From contig NW_019091399.1 of assembly GCF_001949145.1 (NCBI RefSeq), positions 130,859 to 194,858 on the forward strand: a stretch of 64,000 nt of DNA, in the 5' to 3' direction. The notes under the pieces are model-generated. The model searched no databases. It was not told the origin of the DNA and was given only the letters and a program-made list of their open reading frames with translations. The translations under genes were made by a program, and so were the position numbers. The stretch comes from Acanthaster planci. Taxonomy: Eukaryota; Echinodermata; Asteroidea; Valvatida; Acanthasteridae. This document shows, one piece after another, positions 28,161 to 42,934 of the stretch (within the stretch, counting starts at the first letter, position 1; every line of letters starts with the position of its first letter).

Positions 28161-29283
28161 GTTGGGTAAGGGCAAAGCACGTAATATAAAATTAACATCT
28201 TTCCAACCAAAAGTACAAATTGAATATAAAACTTTGGCGACGATTGATGTGAAAGACAGTAGATGGACGATGATGATGTGGGGTGGTGAATTATAAACGC
28301 CAATGGGGTGATAAAATGTTAAGCGTAACAAGGGGAGGGCACTGGGTACACATTATAACTACAGTTACCCAGCCCAAGATTGCCAGGTTGTCATCAACTT
28401 GAAGAAGATTTGCCATGATCAGGGATATTGGGGGGTGGTGTTGGTTGAGCATTGGCGATTTCTTACAGGCCATTCACGGTCCGGCTGCACTTTTTGTCTA
28501 CAAGTGGCTTTCCACACTATATGATGGCTGACATACAAAACCAAAAGGGTAAGTCACAAGGTATTCAGTGTTGTTGATGCGAAGAAACAAAAATAAAATC
28601 AAATAAGAACAACAATCCTTTCAAATAAGAACACATACTACTGCAAAATTCTAAATGAAAGTGATTCCCATTTGCTCACACCATAGTATTGAGTAAGGAA
28701 CAGATGCTCTAACAATGGAGTAAACGGCACGTCCACTTTGACAAGAAAAATACTACTGACCAAGCATAAACTTTTTATTAATTTTGGCAGCCGTACAATT
28801 TCCGGTATAAGCAATGTTTGAGAACATTGTCTAAAAAGTAAAAGTTGGATGGAAACATTAATTTGTGCCAAATGTACAGCGTTGTAAAGCCAGCAAGCTG
28901 CAAGACAGTATACCTGGGGATGGGGGGTTCGCACTTGACACCCACTCAGTCCAGAGCCTTGTATTACTTCATGGAAATTTGGACTCTTTGTGATACAGGC
29001 ACCAGACTGCATTAAAGGCCGCCCACTTTATTTTGATTGGCGAATGCTTGCCCGCTAAATGACACGTGCTCACCCTGGACGAATAGCCTGGAACCAGACT
29101 CAATTACCGCACTGACTTAATGCAATCGCTGGTCTGTTTTGTAGTCGGCGACCAGATCACAACAATCGACCATGCCGTCTCACAAAATTTAGGACATCCG
29201 ACTGATCGTTGGATTTATTCGGTCCTCTAAATCAGGTTTTCCTCGTTACACGCGAGACATAACTTGTAGGTGTGGGCAGACAG

Positions 29284-32991
<3,708 letters not shown>

Positions 32992-35625
32992 TGACAAGCA
33001 TTGCACAGAGATGTATTATATATATATATAAAATGTCCCCACTGATGTCAAATTTGCAAGTTGGTTTTCTTTTGGAAGGAGTTTAGAAGTTGGTCATACA
33101 GGGTCCTGACATGCTTGACAGTAAGTCGGAAGTGTGGAATCAAAGATTTATTTAAATCCTGTAGCATTAAACAAAACATATGCCCGTTATTGAAATTGTT
33201 TGAAACCGTGTCAAAGAAATTGCAGAAGTGTGACATGGCAGCTGTTGTTGATATTGAATTTCACTTGGCATGAAGATTGAGTCCAGCTGGTTTGGAGTCA
33301 GACAGCTATCTGGCAATTCATGTATTTAACAATAGTGATCCTCAGTGCAACAGCTCGGTGAGTTCCAAGAGGTCTCTGGTGGGGGGGCATTTTGGACCTC
33401 AAAGTTTTGCTCAATTAGTCCCTGACTTTAATGGTCAGGTGTATCACATTACCTGTCTGTGCTCTTGATGACACTGTCATACATATACATGTCGGCGGAA
33501 ATGCATGGTATTACAGTTTTACAGGCTATTTTGTATGTAAAAACAAACGGTGGTCAGCATATTTTGCGCTCAGAATTACATTACATTTTCCCGAAACATT
33601 GCTTGTTCCACTGAAATCAGATGTTTTATTGCCCGCAATACATAAACAAATTGATCCAGATCCCTTTGGAAAATATTACCTTTATTGGACAAAATTAAGC
33701 CAAGTTTGAATACATTTGTATGGTAAGAGCACCATCACTGCCTGTAAGTATTGTATATAGATACATCTTTATTGAGTGCTTCACATTCTTAGAGTCGTTG
33801 AATTGTCAGTGTTAATCCCACATCCGTCAAAATCCACCAGAACTGAGAAGGCTAGATTTCAGACTTAGTCTACAAGAGGTTTCATGTCCGTTGAAAGGAA
33901 AGCTGAGTTCGGAAGATTCAAGAAGATTCTTTGTAAAAAATGTCTTTCAGCAGTTGTTTGTTTTTTTTCAGACATCATGGCAGATACTCAGACATTCTGT
34001 AGCTTTTTGCTACTCTTTTGGAGTCAAATATTTTTCATGATGATCTTCAGGAATGCTCATGTATGTGATCATGAAGACATCATGATTTCAGGAATGCTCT
34101 CGTATGTGATCATGCAGACATCGTGATTTTCAGGAATGTTCTTGTATGTGATCATGAACACAGTTTACTTTGGATTGCTTGTCACTGTCAGATAAATATC
34201 AAAACCTGCTCAGGATAAGGGTTATCAGAATCATACTGCAGAATAATTCTAAAGACACTTAGGAATATGTTTTGGACACACGTCTTTATTTAAATACTGG
34301 AGCAGTTAGTTTAGTTTAGTTAATCCAGTCAACACATTTCCTATGTGCACTATATTTCTAACAGTCCAGAACAACCACTTAACTGATTTTGATGGATGAG
34401 ACACATTCTTTCACATTTGCATTGGAGGGTTAAACATGATTTCGTGGTCGAACTAAATGTGCTGATAAATATCGTGCAAAGTTTCGAGAAAGAAACTTGG
34501 CATTTTCATACTTGAGATGGTGTATTTGCTGGCACGCATCATCTCTCTTGGGTCAGTGTGTATTCGAGACTTCCTTTGATAAAAGGTCTGGCATTTGGGT
34601 AATACTGTAAAAATTGTAAATAGAACAGTAAGAGTGTTGGAATGCATCTTGTGAATGAATCACTGAGTTATTGAGAACAGGTGAATAAAAACTAATTTCA
34701 GGATTTATACATAATTGCTTGCAAAAGAATGTTTTATTTTAATAGTGTGAGCTTTTGTTAACCGAAAAGTCATGTTAAAATTACTGACAGCTTGCTGCAT
34801 TGGGATGAAATTAATTCCAGACTTACAGGAAGCATACCCGTTGTATTTTTGAAGAACTTGAATCCCATTGGAAGAGATATATGAACTATTAAACGTCTTG
34901 AATGGAGGACATCAAGTTGACAGTATGGCAGGTACGGTAAAAATGGAGAGACTGATTATAATTACTGAAACATGGTGCAGGATGTGAACTATTGGTTAAA
35001 AGAAGAAAATACCAGTTGCCACTTAATTCACTGACAACATTTTTCTCCAAGTTTTCTTAACCACAGGAGAACAAAGGAATGTCCACACTTTGTATGTGAA
35101 ACAGGTACGGGTGTAGTGTGTGGTGTTTCCAGACCCTTTGCAATTAGGATTGTTACTAAGCAGAATGCCTTGGTTGCATTTTCCTCCCTCCGTCTGGTGA
35201 AGACAAAGTTAATTTAAACGATTAACAACAAATGTAGGTATTTTCTTGGCCTAATCCAAGATCAAACAAGTCCATTATGCAAATTTTGGTTCATGCATGT
35301 TTGCCAGGATTAAAGACACTAGCAATCAGTGGATATTAATCTCCAACTCTGCACATAGCAGTCTAGTTGTGTGTCGTTTGGAGACAGAACGAATTTTTCC
35401 AACCTTTCCTCCCGGCCAAATGGACTGATTAGCTGTACAAACAACGACGACAACCAAGAGGGTGTGTGTGTCCTAATTAACCATCAGCTGTTCGTGCGAC
35501 CACAGAACCAGGTTCATGCTTCGTGGTGCAACCATCACACATTTGTGAAGAATTGTTCGACATTATCTTTCCAGCCACCGGTTGTTAAATAACTGTCCAT
35601 CCTATTCAACTGACAAGCTGCGAAG
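32992..35625. other. Gene-free stretch between ZMYND19 and the GPCR
   Basis: Long AT-rich region, probably including the ZMYND19 3' UTR. It has a (TA)n run at 33016-33030, a 41-bp tandem repeat at 34046-34160, and several AATAAA-like signals (for example near 34684). I see no convincing exon. The last few hundred bases should contain the GPCR 5' UTR and promoter. Confidence 0.5.
34046..34160. repeat. 41-bp tandem repeat, ~2.8 copies
   Basis: Unit TTCAGGAATGCTCATGTATG followed by TGATCATGAAGACATCATGAT. Three successive copies can be read, the last one truncated, with a few substitutions each. No function evident. Confidence 0.85.
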
Positions 35626-36969
35626 ATGGCCATAAGTTTCTCTTCCGAAGTTTTCAACACCAGCGACTTAGATATTGAGCACATTTCAGCCCCTTTAACC
35701 TCCCTCCGGACAGTATGTATTTCTCTCGTTGTTGGCCTGATCATTTGCATCACGATCACTGGCAACATTATGGTCATCGTTGCCTTTATCTTAGACCGTC
35801 GCATCAGAGCTGTACTTGGCAACTGGTTCATCTTGAACCTCTCCGTTTGTGACCTTACGATTGGCTTTGCCGTATTGCCCTTCAACACGCACTGGGTTAA
35901 CGTAGGGCGCTGGAGCTTCGGCGAAACGTTCTGCAAAGCCTGGCTCATACTCGACTTTTCTGTAGCTCACATGTCAGTCCTCAGCATCATGTTCATCAGC
36001 TTGGATCGTTACTGGATGGTCACAAAGACCTCCAAGTATCGCTCTTTTCTATCGAAGAACAAGATTCTTGCAATGATCATTCCGGCATGGATTACCACCG
36101 TCATTTACTACACGTTTGTGGCACTTGCATGGGCTCCATTGACAGAAGAAAGTCCTTTTGACTTCAACGAGGATTGTGAACTTGAAGCACTGATGAATGT
36201 GTATTTTATTATTGTACAGATTCTTCTTGCATTCGTTTTCCCGTTAACAGTCATAACTTATTTAAATTTAATCGTTTACACTGAAATAAAACGAAGGACG
36301 AGAGCTTTCCAAAGAAAGCAGGTGCGTGTTATGGAAGTGAGCTGCGCGTGTGAAGAGCAGAATATTGGTGACGCAATGTATTTGGAAAAACTGTATAAAG
36401 TGCGACTCAATACTAAAGGAAGGACTGCCGTGACGTCAAGTAACCCATTTCTGGATGACAGAAACATTCGTCAAACATCCGAGATACACTCAGATACAAA
36501 GGTGTACCAAGCAATCGCAGAAGACAATAGTGCGACATTCCATGGCAATCCAGCGTCATACTGCGAGATGACGGCCATAAACACCTCAACATTTTCTCAT
36601 CAGCAGATGCCATTAGGCACTGAAACAAAATGTAGTGACAACGGCCCAACACTCAGAAAAGGTCGGAAATCGGATAACGGGGTCCAAATCGTGACGCGCA
36701 AGGAATTTAAAAAGCACAGGAAGGCAGCCATAACCCTTGCAGTTCTTGTCAGCGTCTTTGTCATCTGCTGGCTTCCGTACCACATCACAGCTGCATGGAA
36801 CACCATCTGTCAGGGCTGCGTAGGGGATCCTGCCTGGGAGATAGTCAACTATTTGTTGTGGTGTAACTCTACTGTCAATCCTTTTCTGTATGCCATCACA
36901 AACAGTCGATTCAGGAGGAACTTTGTTCGATTCCTTGGATGGCGAAGGATCTTGAGACGAGGCAGCTGA
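35626..36969 (+). CDS. Class A aminergic GPCR, histamine H3/muscarinic-like, single exon
   Basis: 447-aa seven-helix receptor in one exon from ATG 35626 to TGA 36967. Landmarks: N-glycosylation site NTS at 11-13; GN at 46-47 (N1.50); LSVCD with D76 (2.50); WSFG then C103 (3.25); D110 (3.32), the amine-binding aspartate; DRY at 127-129; an intracellular loop 3 of about 150 residues; CWLPY in TM6; and LLWCNSTVNPFLY in TM7. The D3.32 plus the TM7 pattern LLWxNSxxNPxxY fits histamine H3-like and muscarinic-like amine receptors, and the muscarinic TM3 tyrosine signature is not evident. Ligand is therefore probably a biogenic amine or related small molecule, and the subtype is open. The short basic tail after helix 8 has no obvious palmitoylation cysteine. 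Expressed at the plasma membrane, coupling unknown. Confidence 0.92.
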   Translation: MAISFSSEVFNTSDLDIEHISAPLTSLRTVCISLVVGLIICITITGNIMVIVAFILDRRIRAVLGNWFILNLSVCDLTIGFAVLPFNTHWVNVGRWSFGETFCKAWLILDFSVAHMSVLSIMFISLDRYWMVTKTSKYRSFLSKNKILAMIIPAWITTVIYYTFVALAWAPLTEESPFDFNEDCELEALMNVYFIIVQILLAFVFPLTVITYLNLIVYTEIKRRTRAFQRKQVRVMEVSCACEEQNIGDAMYLEKLYKVRLNTKGRTAVTSSNPFLDDRNIRQTSEIHSDTKVYQAIAEDNSATFHGNPASYCEMTAINTSTFSHQQMPLGTETKCSDNGPTLRKGRKSDNGVQIVTRKEFKKHRKAAITLAVLVSVFVICWLPYHITAAWNTICQGCVGDPAWEIVNYLLWCNSTVNPFLYAITNSRFRRNFVRFLGWRRILRRGS

Positions 36970-37480
36970 TCGACCTATCTGTTTAAACCGTTTACAAACA
37001 AAACTTAATGTGCTGAAAGTGATTTCAACTTCACAATTCATGCGATACATAGAATTGCCTTCGTTGATGGGAAAATGGCGATAACCCTTTAAGATACTCT
37101 TTCAGTTTATCGCTCTGTATAGTTTGAGGTATAAATCTAGCATCCCCTAAAGACGTGTGTTGAGAAAGCCTGAGTAATTTTCTTTCAAACAGTCATTCTA
37201 AACACTTACACTTTTGTCATACAACGGTCAAGTTTCGTGATCAGATTTTTAAACGGTGCGTGTGACGTCAAAGTAGGTACGTCCGCACGCGACCTGGGAT
37301 TGGCTGAGATAGGCGCAAGCTATTCTGTTACCTGACAACTAATATTATGGTAACAGGACAAGATTGTCAATGACACTTTAATGTAAATAAAACATTAAGT
37401 ACGAGACTTGTTTGGTTCCAGTTTCGCTCGATGGGGGAGATGAAAGCAAGTTGTTAAGAGAAACTGCGAGAGTTTTGACC
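36970..37480. promoter_or_regulatory. Spacer between GPCR and orphan coiled-coil gene
   Basis: Holds the GPCR 3' UTR (AATAAA-like sequence near 37385) and presumably the promoter of the next gene. GTGACGTCA at 37260-37269 is a CRE-like sequence. I cannot tell where one transcript ends and the next begins. Confidence 0.35.
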
Positions 37481-38723
37481 ATGCTGCAGTGGGTGAATGA
37501 CGTTCTCCTTTTACTGGTTTCGGTTCTTTCTTTGGACAAGTTGGTGGATTATGCGAACCAGTCAAGGGTTTTCCTCATCTATGACATCTTACTGAGAAGG
37601 TGCAAAATGCAGATTTTTCAATCTTGAGGAATGAATTCAGTCCGAAGGGAAGAGAGGAGTAAGATGACATGAAAAGTATATACACACATATAATGAAGTC
37701 ACAAATTCAATAAACAAGCCCATTATGCATGTAGCCGTGCTTTCTTAGGAGAATGGAAGCCATATTTTTAATGCTTCGATATTTCTAGCACATTAATCAG
37801 GTTATGCATCCAGATGCTAAGAATCTGTTTATTCTTGCCTTATCTTATTTATTCCCTCTTCATGTTTCTACAGGAAACCGTCTTTGGCCAATCGGCTTGG
37901 CTTGACACATGACATAGATGCCCAAGCCAATGAGCTGGTATCAATGACCATACAAGCTCAGGAGACACGCCGAGATGAGGCTTTCCTGCGGGACCAGATG
38001 TTCCACCTCAACAGACGTCTAAGAAGGTTCAAGATAAGGGAGAGTGTGGCACTCATAAAATGCCGAGCCTGGCAAGAACGCAAGCAGTTTCTGCTTCGAG
38101 AGAAAGATAAACAGGACAAACAGATCCAAGAGCAGCGAAAAAGCATGCAACAGCAATGGGCAAATCACTGTGACGAAATGAAATCCTTGAAACAAACTTT
38201 ATCTGATACTTTGAGAGAAAAGGCAGAAATGGAATCTGAAGTAGGATCGCTGCAAGATGAAATTAAAAGTCTTGAAAAGGCGTTAAAAGCAAAGTCGCAA
38301 GGGGTCGAAAATTTGAAAATTGTGAGGAGTGCAATATCTGAGGAGGTAGAACATTCGAAAGCTCAGCTGGAGAACACAAAAAGACGTCTTGAAGCGATTG
38401 ATGCGAGTCATTCTCGGTTCATGGTCCAGCGGCGCAAAACTCTCAAGGCACTGAAAGCCCGGGCCGCTAAAGTGCGCTTCAAAGCCGATCAAGTCGAACT
38501 GATATGCTATATGCAAGAGAAGGTGAATCAAGTCACCCGGATGCGAGTGGACAGCCTACGGGAACATCTCGATCGCCTCCACGTTGACTTGGTCCCACAG
38601 TCAGAGGTCATTCTCATAGAACAACGACGTTACAAACTTGTTAAGATACTAAAACGAATGTGTATGGTCCTTCTTATTGAAGGGTTAGTTTATCTGGTAT
38701 ACTTTCTTATAACATCCATGTAA
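37481..38723 (+). CDS. Orphan coiled-coil membrane protein (2 exons)
   Basis: I do not recognise this family. Exon 1 is 37481-37599 and exon 2 is 37874-38723. The join (AG|G, acceptor TTTCTACAG) keeps frame and gives 322 aa. Met at 37481 is the first in an open stretch that begins after a TAA at 37388. The N-terminus has a hydrophobic run (VNDVLLLLVSVLSL). Residues from about 50 to 290 are highly charged, rich in K/E/R/Q with heptad-like leucines, a long coiled coil. The C-terminus ends in a hydrophobic segment (MVLLIEGLVYLVYFLI), consistent with a tail anchor. The donor at 37600 (GTGCAA) is weak, so exon 2, which alone would start within the coiled coil, is more certain than exon 1. It could be a lineage-specific organelle-membrane tether; that is speculation. 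Confidence 0.65.
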
Positions 38724-40325
38724 GGACATCATAAAGGCATTCAGAACAAGTAAAACAAATCTTGGTGGGTTTCGCCTTCACTCTGATGGCGCAACAGGGA
38801 CTATCAAAAAGAAACAAATTCTAAATACCTCAAAGCCTATTAAAATACCACAGCCAGCTCTGTTTGCAAAACAGATGCACATTTACGGAGTGTTATTTTG
38901 ATTTAACACTGCAATTACGTAAAGTTCTTTAAACAAAATACGAATTTATTGAGGAAAATCGAACTGAATGAATACACTCTACACACCGTCGCATCGACAA
39001 AAGCGAGTAACTAACAAAAGTTTAGTTTTTACCACAAAAGTCCATAAACTTGTTCGAGTGTCCCGATATAACCTGACGAATTAATCTAATCCAATACAAA
39101 ACTCAACAGGAAGTGTTCGGTGTACGCAGTATTGAATTAAGAATTAGTCAATAAAATAATTTTCTAAGAAAAGAAAAAAACTGTCTTGATCTAAAGTACT
39201 AAATTTTACTGATGCGACAAAATGTTAGCCTATTTAAGTTTTTTGCAAAAGACGAAACAATTAAACACAGCATCTTGTTTTATGCAACACCAATTATTTT
39301 GAGGCGTGTCCTTAACTACATGTATATTCCATAGACCTGAAGGAGCCAGGTCTATGGTTATTCTTGTAAGATGTGTGCTTCGTGGCTTCACAGCAGCGGT
39401 AGTCCTGAACTTCAATCAAGGCCCTTGCCAACCGCATTTTTTTACACAACACGCCGCTCCTAAATGAAGATTTTAACCTTGGCTCTGGGTGATTTTTTCC
39501 AAAGGAACGTAAAGTCGAACATTTCAACAGCAGATTCTTTCCACCGAGGCACGAAGACTCGTCTCTTGTTTCCCAGCCGATTTAATCGCAGTTGCGTATT
39601 ATATATCAAGCAGCAGCGCATGCCGCTGCGGCTAAACCGTGATGACCACTTGAGGGCGCTATGCAATTGATACAAAACCACATGGTTTTTCCTAGAGCTC
39701 TACGCCGCCCAGCCGCCGACGATCATCTCACTTTTGCCTTGGTAAGATTAAGAATAACATTGACTGATATATAATAACCAGTGCATTCAGATCATTGTGC
39801 TCAGTTGCTCGTAAAACTTGAATCTGTCATCAGACCAGAGTCATGCTGGAAAGCTCATCACGCACGCAGCGTTTCCGACCGGCTCGGCTATGTCGGCTGT
39901 GTGTAACAACTTGCAGGATCGGGCCTCCAGAGCCCGCGCAGGCCCGGCCAGAGCCCAGGCCAGAGCGTGGTGATGCATCGTTACTAATTGGGGTATGGTA
40001 GAATATGGGAAGAGCTTGCCGGTTGGGAATCCACCAGTAAAATTTGCCCCTAGTATTTTGACACTTTTGAGAGATATTTGTTACATTTCAGTGCAAATCC
40101 ATCCAGTTGACTGAAGTATTGGGGAAAACAGAGTGAGAGTATAAGAAAAATACATTGAGAATTATAAATACGCTTCATACCAGCAACTGATATTTTTCAA
40201 CAATTAGGTTTTGTTCACATTTTCAACTGTTTCATTATCTATTGCCTGTTACAGGTTGCATTCAAAGATCTGCATAACACTGATTACACTTCCATCTCAT
40301 TGAATCAGTGATTTACTTTGCCATT
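38724..40325. other. Gene-free stretch before DNLZ
   Basis: AT-rich until about 39400, with a perfect 11-bp-stem hairpin at 39329-39357. 39460-39990 is less AT-rich and probably includes the DNLZ promoter. A plausible non-coding first exon ends at the donor CCTTG|GTAAGA (about 39741), with an acceptor CTGTTACAG at about 40256 leading into the coding exon. Confidence 0.45.
39329..39357. repeat. Perfect small hairpin
   Basis: CCATAGACCTG and its exact reverse complement CAGGTCTATGG are separated by a 7-base loop. It is isolated, and no T-tract follows. Could be a MITE relic or an RNA hairpin; function unknown. Confidence 0.8.
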
Positions 40326-41650
40326 ATGCAAGTGCTGCCATCATCAACTATTGTGAGAATATTCTCTCCACTGTTATTCCGACAAAGATTCTTTAAGTTC
40401 ACTGAGGAAATCTGCTTTTGTCAGATGAGGACTCTGTCTGCACCACAACCTGTGAAACCAAAGAAACTTACAAATACAATCCCTCATGGAAGACAAACAC
40501 AAGGATATGCATCCACATGGACCAGTTACTCCATTTGCCCCAAAGCTCATAACTTCTTGAAAGGCGATCTCTTCAAGTGCTTTGGTCTCACTTCCATGAG
40601 GCCAAACCATCCCTTCTGGCAGATATCCAGTGTTATGCCACCAACAGTGGACCAGTCATCTTTTGGAAAACATACCATGAGGCCTATTCATACAGGTTTG
40701 AGAATCTTCTCCAATGATCAGAACAATTCAAATGAGAACAAAGATGTTGGGACAAAGACTGCCTTGGGGAAGATTCCAGACTCAGAGAGGTTAAATCTCA
40801 TCTTCACTTGCAAGGTGTGTGACACTAGATCAATGAAGAGCATCTCAAGGATTGGCTATGAGAAGGGAGTGGTGATTGTGAAGTGTCCAGGATGCAACAA
40901 GAATCATCTTATTGCAGATAACTTGGGATGGTTTGCTGATGCTGGGGCAAGGTATATGGCAGATTTCTTGTCCTGTATGTCTATACAATTGCCCTAGTCC
41001 TACAGAAAGATCCAAACTAACTAGAGTAAACTGGACTCTTACTATTGATTTTCTTCAAAATGAACTTTATCTAAATCACATCTGTTTTGCAGATTTTCTT
41101 TCAGAAAAATTAGGTGTGCATGTAAATACTGATGAATTGGGAAACTAGATTATGGTAGTGAATGTAAACCCTTTACAAAGGTCTTAAATAAAAGAATCAA
41201 ATCAGGTGGTATTTTCTTGAACTTTGAGGGGTCAAAAGGCTCTACAATAGACATGGGGAGCTTGTTCCATTGAGTTGCAATATGTGGAAAGACGAAACAT
41301 TGTGGTTAAAAATACTGCTGTTGACTGCAGGATTGGATGTTCAAATGTCTCAGAAATTAAAAAGAACTGTGCAGTGAACAGGAAAATTAAGCCGTGCAAA
41401 AGTGGTGCTCAAAATGTACCAATCCTACATACCTTTGTTAATCATGGTCAGGATGGGAAGGGAGTGTTTTCTTGTGCCATTCCATGCCTGAATTATCGTA
41501 CACTGAAACTAATTGCTTCTTTCATTCATCCTTTGACATTTCTACAGGAATATTGAGGAGATTCTTGCAGCAAGAGGAGAGACAGTGAAGCGGACCATAG
41601 ATGAAGGGGATGTCTTGGAATTAACACAACTGGAAAGTGATAAGAAATGA
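40326..41650 (+). CDS. DNLZ: DNLZ, mitochondrial DNL-type zinc finger protein (2 coding exons)
   Basis: Mitochondrial matrix zinc protein (yeast Zim17/Tim15/Hep1) that keeps mtHsp70 soluble and supports import and Fe-S work. Coding exons 40326-40951 and 41548-41650 join AG|G in phase, giving 242 aa. The N-terminus (Met-Gln-Val..., with ...IVRIF...LLFRQRFFKF) is basic and hydrophobic, as expected of a presequence. The DNL zinc finger occupies about 155-230: C162-x2-C165 ... C187-x2-C190, then the family signature HLIADNLGWF. It is followed by NIEEILAARGE from exon 2. The protein is longer than the usual family members because of a poorly conserved linker between presequence and finger. The true start is the ATG at 40326; the frame open from 40308 begins with GTG. 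Poly(A) signal AATAAA at 41952. Confidence 0.95.
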
Positions 41651-42934
41651 CCATGGGTATAATGTCTGATAGCAGCACTGGGGCACAGTGAGGAATGGAA
41701 AAAACTATAAACAGGTTTTTTTTCATACTGCTTTTAACTACATGGAAGATCACAGCCCTTTCCATTATAATATTTGTTTAAGTAGTCGGATGGGATAAAA
41801 TTCAAGGCCTTAGCTAAGCCACTCCAATTCCTCTGATTTCAGATTTACATCTAGGTCCAGCAAGATGAGTTAGCAGTACATATACTTGCAGTATGCTGTG
41901 TAGATTTGTGTAAATCGGTAAAATGCACATTTTTGGATTGCCACCTAGATTAATAAACCTGATAATTTTTCATATTGCACTTTTCCTACTTCATCTTTAG
42001 AGAAGAGAAGAAAAGTTGAAGAAAAGAAAACTGTCATCACACAGACCGTGGTACAGACTTTCTAAAACACACTTTTCATTATATGATGTACTTGATAATT
42101 ATTTATTCAGTACAAACCTATTGTCTTATGTGTAAGTGGTATCTTTTGAAGGTTGCTGTGATATAAAATGTCTTTCTCAAATAGCATCTTTTTCATGCAT
42201 GTGCTGATTATGAATACAAATTGTGTGACAGTTTTTAATAAATAAACTAAACTGAACTGAGATTGATAGCATAAACTCCACAGAAACAATTGATTTTTAT
42301 GGTCATGATTTATGGAACTTAAACCTGTTATGGAACTTGGAAGTCAAATATGTTTCAACAGATAGATCTTTTCAGATCTCCGCATCCTATCATTGGCTTA
42401 ATATTTTGAACAAAATTCATTCAAAAGACACAGCAGAACACCTGATGAGGTCACTACAGCTAATATGGAACAAGTGGTTGAAGCAAGTTTGTTGATTTTA
42501 TGTACAAACTTTGTATATGTGATGCTTGGTATTTTCCACTCAAAATCAAAATCTCAAGACCCTTGTCGTCTTATTTCATGTTCTGATCTTTCTTAATTCT
42601 CTGGAAAATATAGCTCCATACATGATCCATTCTAAAATAAACATAAAATGAATAAACTCTGACAATAAAAGGAAAGCTCAGTCTTCCCCTGATCAAGTCC
42701 TAGTTGGGAAAGATTGGTAAACAACATTCTTTATGTAATCACAAAGAGCATAGATAAATTCAAAAGGTTGGGTATGATGGCTGTACTTTCCAAACAATCT
42801 TTTGGACTTGTACAACTTAGATGGTATACAGAGTACTCTATTTACAACATCTGTGATGAAACATCTGAAATCAACTCTGCAAATAAAAACACAAAACACT
42901 ACATATTTACAAGGTCGGCATGTACTGGCTGATG
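41651..42934. other. Convergent 3' UTR region of DNLZ and LSM2
   Basis: DNLZ (plus) and LSM2 (minus) converge here. The sequence is AT-rich with AATAAA-like signals on the plus strand at 41952 and around 42237. No further exon is recognisable. Confidence 0.5.

Larger units (their letters stand above)
26455..29283. other. Gene-free stretch between SURF4 and ZMYND19
   Basis: Contains the SURF4 promoter side (GC-richer 26460-26720) and then repeats: short and long hairpins at 26951-27167 and two tRNA-like SINE copies. The plus-strand frame at 26299-26826 lies antisense to SURF4 exon 1 and has no recognisable content. The region near 29260 should hold the ZMYND19 promoter. Confidence 0.5.
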
